The notes beneath the pieces are model-generated. The model was given only the letters and a program-made list of their open reading frames with translations. It ran no database searches and was not told the DNA's origin. The translations under genes and the position numbers were made by a program. Positions 5,057 through 10,204 of a stretch of DNA of 10,204 nt are shown piece by piece. The stretch lies in NCBI GenBank assembly GCA_964545075.1, contig CAZJFS010000155.1, forward strand, positions 1 to 10,204, written 5' to 3'. Position 1 is the first letter of the stretch; the number at the start of each line of letters is the position of its first letter. Origin of the DNA: DAOPXV01 sp035352535. GTDB lineage: Bacteria > Muiribacteriota > UBA9980.

Positions 5057-8000
5057 TTATTGGGCTGAGCGGAATATAAAGTTTTTAGCGGCATCCGTGG
5101 GGATTTTGACGTATTCTGTCCCTTTTACTATACCTGGTAATGTGTCGAACGGAGCTGTTTTGTATGTGCCGGTGATTCCCGCCGCATTTATGCCGAAATT
5201 GATATATGGGTAGAAATTGGTCGGATATAGATTGTATAAACCAAGATAGTTGGGAGCGCCGGTGAAGTAATTGGGTGAAACATCAGCGTCGCTAAATATC
5301 GAAATGCCGTTTGTGATGGCAAGCCTAACGGCAAACCTTTTGGTCTGTCCCTTTTCAAATTTAATTGTTGAGGCCGGAGTTACCGCGAAATTGAATGTTT
5401 GATTCAAAATGGGAAGCGGCGTTGCTGCTACAGCTACACTGGTTGCAGGGCCCGCTGTTTGAACTATGAAATTTTCGGTATTGTTTCCGGGAAGTATTTC
5501 ATAAAGTTTCAGCGCAAAAGCCATATCAGCAAGCGCAACTGAACTTGAATACATTTTCATGTCTATATTAAAAGCCGATATTTCTAATTTAGAAGAATTT
5601 GAATTAGAAATGTCGATTTGCATGACCTTCTCGTCGCTTATAGGTGTCCGGTAAGGTAAATCCATGGAAACATCCGATAATTCGTTGGAACGAACGGTAA
5701 CCGAGACATCCGGATTATCGACATATATAGGATTGCTTGTTACATTTCCATAGTATTTAATGTTTTCCGGAGGCAATGCGCCGGCCGTAGCGTCAAAGGG
5801 CGCCGCCACTTCGCCCTGGAGGGTATTATCGGCTACGATGTTTACTTTCAGAAAGTGACCTGTCGTAACAGTTGGAATTATCTGAGCGTAAACGCCTACA
5901 TAGTATTTAGAGCTTTTGGGAATATTTATTGCCGCTCCTGCAGTAAATTCGATAGTTTGATTCACCGCATCGAAATTAGATACTTCCATGGTATTTCCGG
6001 AATCAAGGTTTAATATATCGCTGCTGATTCTTATTACCATGGTATTGTAATTAGGCGGAATGGCAGGGATGATCGGTGCGGGAAGGTCGTTCATGGTAGT
6101 GCCCTGGTATTTGACCTTTATTTTGGTAAGGTCGACATAGCTCTGAGAACCGGCCGTAAGTTCGAAAATACCTATCCTTCCACCATTGCAGTCTGAATCG
6201 TTGGCGGTCGTATTGTTTATGATGTTTAACGTGAGATTTGTCGAATTGGGGGCATATGTGGAATTTGTTATGGTGAGGCTTGCGTAGCGCGTTATTTTAT
6301 GCTGGTTTCCCGTCGCGGAGCCTGTAAGGTTAGGCGAATATATCAGAGGGCTGAAGTCCGTTGACAGGTCATATAACAAACTGCTATCAGTCTTGAATTT
6401 GATGATTTTTCCGCTTACTGCCTCGGAGTCTATATCAGCAGTCAAAGCGAAGGTTTTTATGGTTCCCTTGGTTATCGTTATTGCGGGGTTTAGGGCTATA
6501 AGAAGGGAAGTTCCGGGAGCCGCGCCAACCTGCGTTATTGTGGCGGTGCATAATTGGCCGTCAGCGTATAATTTGTAATTGGTCAGATCAGTGGTCAAAT
6601 CAGCGGTATGACCTGGTGTGTCTATTGGAATGCGCAGATTTTTTACGCTTATGTCCTGATACGTTCCAGCCGTGGCTTTGAATTGGAAAACTGATTTATC
6701 AGTGTCGTTAGGCTGGAAATCGCCGGCTGTTTCGGCAGATGTCGTGAAATTTAATATCGCTTTTTGCAGATACATGGTATTTGAAACGGAATTTGCGCTT
6801 GTTACCGTCTGGCTTGTCGATGCGCCCGATGTGGTAATTCCCCCGTTGTCTATACTTAACTTGATGGAACTTCCGTCCGTGATTGAAGATGTTGGGTTTA
6901 ATCCCAGATATATGCTCCAGCCCGTCGTTGTATTTTTGGTAAATGACGGGGCGCCGCCTATAAAATCGGCTGGAACGATGGTGCAGGTTGAGCCGGAAGA
7001 AGTGAAGAGATTGGCGACTTTTCCGCCTGCGATCGTTATGTCCGTACCGCTTGAGTTTCTAATAGAAAGGCTTTTAATCGAGGAAGCATTTACGGTGCCT
7101 TCATATTTGATAACCATGCTGGCGAAATTAAGATTTTCGGTATTATCGACCGACATATTAATTCCCATTATTTTGATGCTGTCGGCTGTCGCGCTCATGT
7201 TGTCTTTAGTAAGAGTGACATATTGCGTGAGCGGATTGTCCGTGGAACTTATCGAAGCCGTGAACTTGACGTTTCCGATAGTGTGCGTTGGGCCTGGCTG
7301 ATCGTTAGTGACAGCGATCGTCTGGGCGGATGTGCTTCCTTTACCGAATGTTCCCGTGGTTCCGGTTCCCGTGGCGTTGATAGTTCCCGCGACGAGTTTC
7401 ACGCTGAAATCATTGGAGGCGGTCTGAGATATTCCGGCTATGACCGCGATATCCGTGGCGGTTGCATCTTTAGTGAGAAGCGGCGTATTCTGCCACATTG
7501 TCGTCGCCAGGTTATAATATGCGAAAACCGTAATTGTGTTTCCGGTTGAGGCTTCGAGTAAGATATTTGGCAATGTAGTGTTATTAGCCACTATTGTGGC
7601 GCCATTGACCGCGCCGGTCAGAGTGAACGTTACATAAGGCGATGCTCCGGGCGTATATACGGCATTACTTATGGTTACGCCGGTTCCGGTAAAATAGTTT
7701 GTGAGATTTGCAGCAGGTCCGAATTCGTTATATGGAGATACGTTGCTGGCGAGTTTTTTCGTTAATGTCATTTTTAATACGGTTGCATTATTGTTACTGG
7801 AAGAATTATCGGCCGGCGTTGATACCGTTGAAAAATCATAAACATGCGTATTTGGATCGGATGATATGCTGGTCCTTGCGATCGGCGCGCTGCCGCCAAT
7901 TTTGATCTGCGGAATCGTGCTGAAATTAGAAGTGTCGGCGGATGTATATATCTCGATCCTGTTGAGATTGATATCCTCGATTGTTTTGCTGTTTGACGAA

Positions 8001-10204
8001 AGCGCGGAGGAAAGCTTGAATTTTGCTATGGTTACGTCCGTCTGGCCTTTGAATAAGGTTTGCGGCACCGATGATGGATCGAGTGAAGCCGTAATGCTTC
8101 CGATTATCACTTTTTGTTTGGTTCCTGTACCATCGTTGACGTTTCCGGTCGAATAGAATTCCTTGCCGGATATCGCGCCGACGCCTTTTATAGCGCCAAC
8201 CGGCGAGCCTTTGATGATGAGCTTGCCTTCGCTGCCTTTAGCGGCCGAACCGGGTTTAGCTCCAATTACAAGACATGTTGTTGTTCCCTTCGATATAGTT
8301 GTTATTGCCGAAGAACTCGAGAACGTTACAAGGCTTCCGCCGCTCTGGGTTATGGATACGCCTGAAAGGTTTATTCCGGCCGAGGTAAGAGTCGATACCG
8401 CCGGCGGGGCGTCCTTCCAAATCCAGAAATTGCTGAAATCGGTGAGATTGAATCCTTCGGATGTGAGTTTGATCTCGGTTATTTTTATGTCTTCAACCGA
8501 ACCCGGCGTTATTTTTATAGGAATAACGAGCATTCCGTTGCTGTTATCGCCCAGCGTGATTTCCTTTGTATCCGTCGTCGCCGTACCGCCAATGCCTATT
8601 TTATCGGACAATGCGACTGAGAATGAGCCGTTGGCCGTGGTAAGCGTGTTTCCGGCGGCCGAACCGGTGACGGGAAGCGTTAAAGTTGAAGTGACGCCGG
8701 TAGCGGTTATGTCCGTCGAAGGATTTTCAATCTTGAAACTTACGCTGCTGCCAGCAGTGGAGGCGGTTCTAACATTACCATATAGAGTGAAGGTTTTTGT
8801 GCCTCCGGCTGTCGTCATGCTATCGAAAGGCGCTATAGTGGAAAGACCGGAGAATGTTATATAATTTCCGGAAATTGAAGATGCGGTAGCTACGGACGCT
8901 CCCAAATAATAGAGTTTGAGTTTTGAGAGCGTATTGTCTATGTCGTTGGTAAGGCTGCCGTTGTTCATATATATTTTGATGGAATCTATTTTAGAATTTT
9001 CTACCATCGGCGTGATGTCGAAGGCGAATAGAGCAATTCCACTATCAGCGGGGGTGCCGGTATCGCCGATAAGTATGTTTCCGCTTGGCGATGCAGCGTT
9101 ATTTGCGAGGGCCAGTTTTCCCACTATGGTTTTGCTTTCCGATGTAGGCGTAAGGGTGCCTTTGGCGGAATTAATTTCTCTGAGCGAAGAAACGCCCGTG
9201 CCTTTAATGCCGAATGTCAGTGGTACGGCGTTTGCGTTATCGACCCTGAAACCGATCTTTTCTGCGCCCAGGAATGTGGTTGCCGGCGCGGATGTATCGT
9301 ATTTTATCGATGCGTATATCGAAAATTTATATGTGGTATTCGCGGCCAGAGAGACAGCTGACGTAGTGGTATATATCACGTTTGGCGCCGCCGCCGCGCT
9401 GTGAACCGATGAGTCGAGAACGTAATACTGGCTTCCGTCATAGAGCCTTACGCTTGTGATATTGGCGTCGCAATAAGCTTTTGTCAATCCGGTGAGCGTG
9501 AAATTGGTTTCGCCGAGGGTTACGCCTTCGCCTTCGCCGGTCTTGACGTCGAAAATAGCCATGAGTCTTTCCGTTCCGTCAGGATAGAACGTGGCTGCCG
9601 CCGGTGATGTCGAATCAAGCGTTACCGTGAGATCGTTCAGGCCGATGAGATATTCCTTGCCGGTTACTATAATGGTGGCATAGTCGACCGTCGTCGTTGT
9701 GTTCGAACTCATATTCAACGCTGAGACGTTATCTTTCGATAGTTGTAGCTTGATCGTTTTTCCAAGCGCGGCGTTTGGTGGAACATCCGCGTATATCTTG
9801 AAAGATTTTACAGGGTTGACGGTGTTGCCTTTTGGCATTGTATAAAGCAGCGACGATGTGAATTCATAGTTTCCTGAATTGTAAACGCCGTTTGCGAGCA
9901 GGTTGTTGTTCTCATCGTAGAGTTTGGCGTTACTGATGTCCGTTGCGAGAGAACCGGTTCCGGCATTTGAAACCCTGATGGTTTTGATGTTTATATCTTC
10001 GGGGCAGTAAGTCGCATTTCCGGTTCTTTCATTTTTTAGAGTGAATCCCATGAGAAAGACGTTGCTGTTTCCCGGAGAAGCCGTTGCGGCGGTTCCGCTA
10101 GTGCCGTCATTGCCTAATATGAGTTTTCCGGCGTCGATGGTTTGCGGGCCGGTGGTGAAAAGAGCGCTAGATGGGAAAGTTCCGGCATCGGCGTTTATAT
10201 CGCT
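5057..10204 (-). CDS. Giant modular β-sandwich surface-type protein, 5'-partial
   Basis: Function not recognised. The frame runs without a stop from the right window edge to TAA at 5057-5059, at least 1715 residues. The ATG at 10051 is not a convincing start: 51 sense codons precede it in the same style (for example GKLILGNDGTSG). The protein is rich in Thr, Ser, Asn, Gly and Ala, has only six cysteines and no membrane segment, and consists of about nine divergent modules of 160-240 residues. Each ends in a strand pair of the kind KSFKIYADV...LGKTIKLQL, KGTIKTFALTADI...SGKIIKFKT or SKYYVGVYAQI...GHFLKVNI. Many also have an earlier LxNxKLYxxG strand (ISNAKLYDENN, LTNYKLYADGQ). Such tandem Ig-like sandwiches are typical of extracellular, adhesive or S-layer-like proteins. 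The signal peptide and any anchoring domain must lie upstream of the window. No LPXTG motif or C-terminal barrel is seen; the C-terminus ends KNFIFRSAQ. It is convergent with the pseudo-ATPase operon, so co-regulation cannot be read from position. Confidence 0.8.
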   Translation of the reverse strand, partial: SDINADAGTFPSSALFTTGPQTIDAGKLILGNDGTSGTAATASPGNSNVFLMGFTLKNERTGNATYCPEDINIKTIRVSNAGTGSLATDISNAKLYDENNNLLANGVYNSGNYEFTSSLLYTMPKGNTVNPVKSFKIYADVPPNAALGKTIKLQLSKDNVSALNMSSNTTTTVDYATIIVTGKEYLIGLNDLTVTLDSTSPAAATFYPDGTERLMAIFDVKTGEGEGVTLGETNFTLTGLTKAYCDANITSVRLYDGSQYYVLDSSVHSAAAAPNVIYTTTSAVSLAANTTYKFSIYASIKYDTSAPATTFLGAEKIGFRVDNANAVPLTFGIKGTGVSSLREINSAKGTLTPTSESKTIVGKLALANNAASPSGNILIGDTGTPADSGIALFAFDITPMVENSKIDSIKIYMNNGSLTNDIDNTLSKLKLYYLGASVATASSISGNYITFSGLSTIAPFDSMTTAGGTKTFTLYGNVRTASTAGSSVSFKIENPSTDITATGVTSTLTLPVTGSAAGNTLTTANGSFSVALSDKIGIGGTATTDTKEITLGDNSNGMLVIPIKITPGSVEDIKITEIKLTSEGFNLTDFSNFWIWKDAPPAVSTLTSAGINLSGVSITQSGGSLVTFSSSSAITTISKGTTTCLVIGAKPGSAAKGSEGKLIIKGSPVGAIKGVGAISGKEFYSTGNVNDGTGTKQKVIIGSITASLDPSSVPQTLFKGQTDVTIAKFKLSSALSSNSKTIEDINLNRIEIYTSADTSNFSTIPQIKIGGSAPIARTSISSDPNTHVYDFSTVSTPADNSSSNNNATVLKMTLTKKLASNVSPYNEFGPAANLTNYFTGTGVTISNAVYTPGASPYVTFTLTGAVNGATIVANNTTLPNILLEASTGNTITVFAYYNLATTMWQNTPLLTKDATATDIAVIAGISQTASNDFSVKLVAGTINATGTGTTGTFGKGSTSAQTIAVTNDQPGPTHTIGNVKFTASISSTDNPLTQYVTLTKDNMSATADSIKIMGINMSVDNTENLNFASMVIKYEGTVNASSIKSLSIRNSSGTDITIAGGKVANLFTSSGSTCTIVPADFIGGAPSFTKNTTTGWSIYLGLNPTSSITDGSSIKLSIDNGGITTSGASTSQTVTSANSVSNTMYLQKAILNFTTSAETAGDFQPNDTDKSVFQFKATAGTYQDISVKNLRIPIDTPGHTADLTTDLTNYKLYADGQLCTATITQVGAAPGTSLLIALNPAITITKGTIKTFALTADIDSEAVSGKIIKFKTDSSLLYDLSTDFSPLIYSPNLTGSATGNQHKITRYASLTITNSTYAPNSTNLTLNIINNTTANDSDCNGGRIGIFELTAGSQSYVDLTKIKVKYQGTTMNDLPAPIIPAIPPNYNTMVIRISSDILNLDSGNTMEVSNFDAVNQTIEFTAGAAINIPKSSKYYVGVYAQIIPTVTTGHFLKVNIVADNTLQGEVAAPFDATAGALPPENIKYYGNVTSNPIYVDNPDVSVTVRSNELSDVSMDLPYRTPISDEKVMQIDISNSNSSKLEISAFNIDMKMYSSSVALADMAFALKLYEILPGNNTENFIVQTAGPATSVAVAATPLPILNQTFNFAVTPASTIKFEKGQTKRFAVRLAITNGISIFSDADVSPNYFTGAPNYLGLYNLYPTNFYPYINFGINAAGITGTYKTAPFDTLPGIVKGTEYVKIPTDAAKNFIFRSAQ
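5057..10204 (-). repeat. About nine tandem divergent protein modules
   Basis: Approximate module limits, in reading order on the - strand: 10204-9662 (partial), 9661-9119, 9118-8630, 8629-8102, 8101-7385, 7384-6764, 6763-6284, 6283-5732 and 5731-5057. They were placed from the recurrent strand pair near each module end: about 9808-9731, 9331-9242, 8803-8729, 8290-8213, 7546-7442, 6931-6848, 6469-6389, 5917-5834, and 5353 onward. The shared pattern is G-x(2-3)-K/T-x-F/Y-x-φ-x-A/G-x-φ, then after 8-15 residues G-x-x-φ-K/S-F/L-x-φ. The copies share a pattern and no obvious DNA identity, so duplication is old. Modules 5 and 9 are longer. Boundaries are uncertain by 10-20 residues. Confidence 0.65.

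Noticed and set aside
5034..5075. Inverted repeat ATTCCGC/GCGGAAT with an inner CGCGG/CCGCG hairpin around the giant gene's stop codon, as a terminator
   Set aside because: No T tract follows on the - strand, and a far stronger terminator lies at 4944-4980. The short arms may be chance in a GC-rich patch.
6672..7301. Long + strand open frame of 209 codons opposite the giant gene
   Set aside because: It lies wholly inside the antisense of a repetitive coding frame, has no Shine-Dalgarno-led start, and its Val/Leu/Pro-rich translation has no domain pattern. It reflects the codon bias of the - strand gene.
8163..8864. Long + strand open frame of 233 codons, plus others at 8916-9404 and 7223-7549
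   Set aside because: Same reason: antisense shadows of the Thr/Ser/Gly-rich modules, with no independent coding evidence.
10049..10051. ATG at 10051 as the start of the giant protein
   Set aside because: The frame continues upstream through 51 sense codons that belong to the same module, and no signal peptide follows this Met.
1..10204. CRISPR array, tRNA or rRNA genes, insertion sequence or phage genes
   Set aside because: No regularly spaced identical repeats, no cloverleaf or rRNA-like sequence, and no transposase, integrase or phage structural proteins were found in any frame.

Overview
The window looks like chromosomal DNA from an uncultured Gram-negative-type (diderm) bacterium. The evidence is an outer-membrane β-barrel porin ending in phenylalanine, a type IV pilus/type II secretion ATPase paralogue, an exported small β-barrel protein, and a very large repetitive surface-type protein. 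The porin style, with a probable coiled-coil or S-layer-anchored N-terminus lying outside the window, and the degenerate GspE/PilB paralogue would fit one of the poorly cultured candidate phyla (for example Riflebacteria, Wallbacteria or Elusimicrobiota-like lineages). That assignment is inference at low confidence; there is no marker gene here.

Layout. (1) Positions 3-1394 (+): 3' part of a porin-like gene, closed by a strong intrinsic terminator at 1442-1477. (2) Positions 1480-2330: an AT-rich stretch of toxin-antitoxin relics. It holds a good sigma70-type promoter (1573-1601), a broken AbrB/MazE-type antitoxin (1621-1880), an intact 64-residue antitoxin-like gene (1948-2142), and a RelE/ParE toxin that has lost its middle and its frame (2142-2314). 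(3) Positions 2334-4868 (+): a two-gene operon. The first gene encodes an exported protein with an Sm/SH3-like barrel. The second encodes a full-length GspE/PilB-type protein whose Walker A, Walker B and His-box residues are all replaced, while its zinc-binding tetracysteine motif is kept. (4) Positions 4944-4980: a bidirectional terminator between converging genes. (5) Positions 5057-10204 (-): the 3' 5.1 kb of a giant gene, at least 1715 residues, made of about nine divergent β-sandwich modules and open at the window edge.

How the genes may work together. The exported barrel protein and the pseudo-ATPase are 9 bases apart with one Shine-Dalgarno between them, so they are probably co-expressed. 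The pseudo-ATPase probably acts as a structural or regulatory partner of a pilus or secretion machine whose working ATPase is encoded elsewhere. The giant modular protein is a plausible surface or exported product, but nothing in the sequence directly ties it to that machine. The toxin-antitoxin relics are unrelated accessory DNA that has decayed. One of them may now supply the -10 element for the operon downstream.
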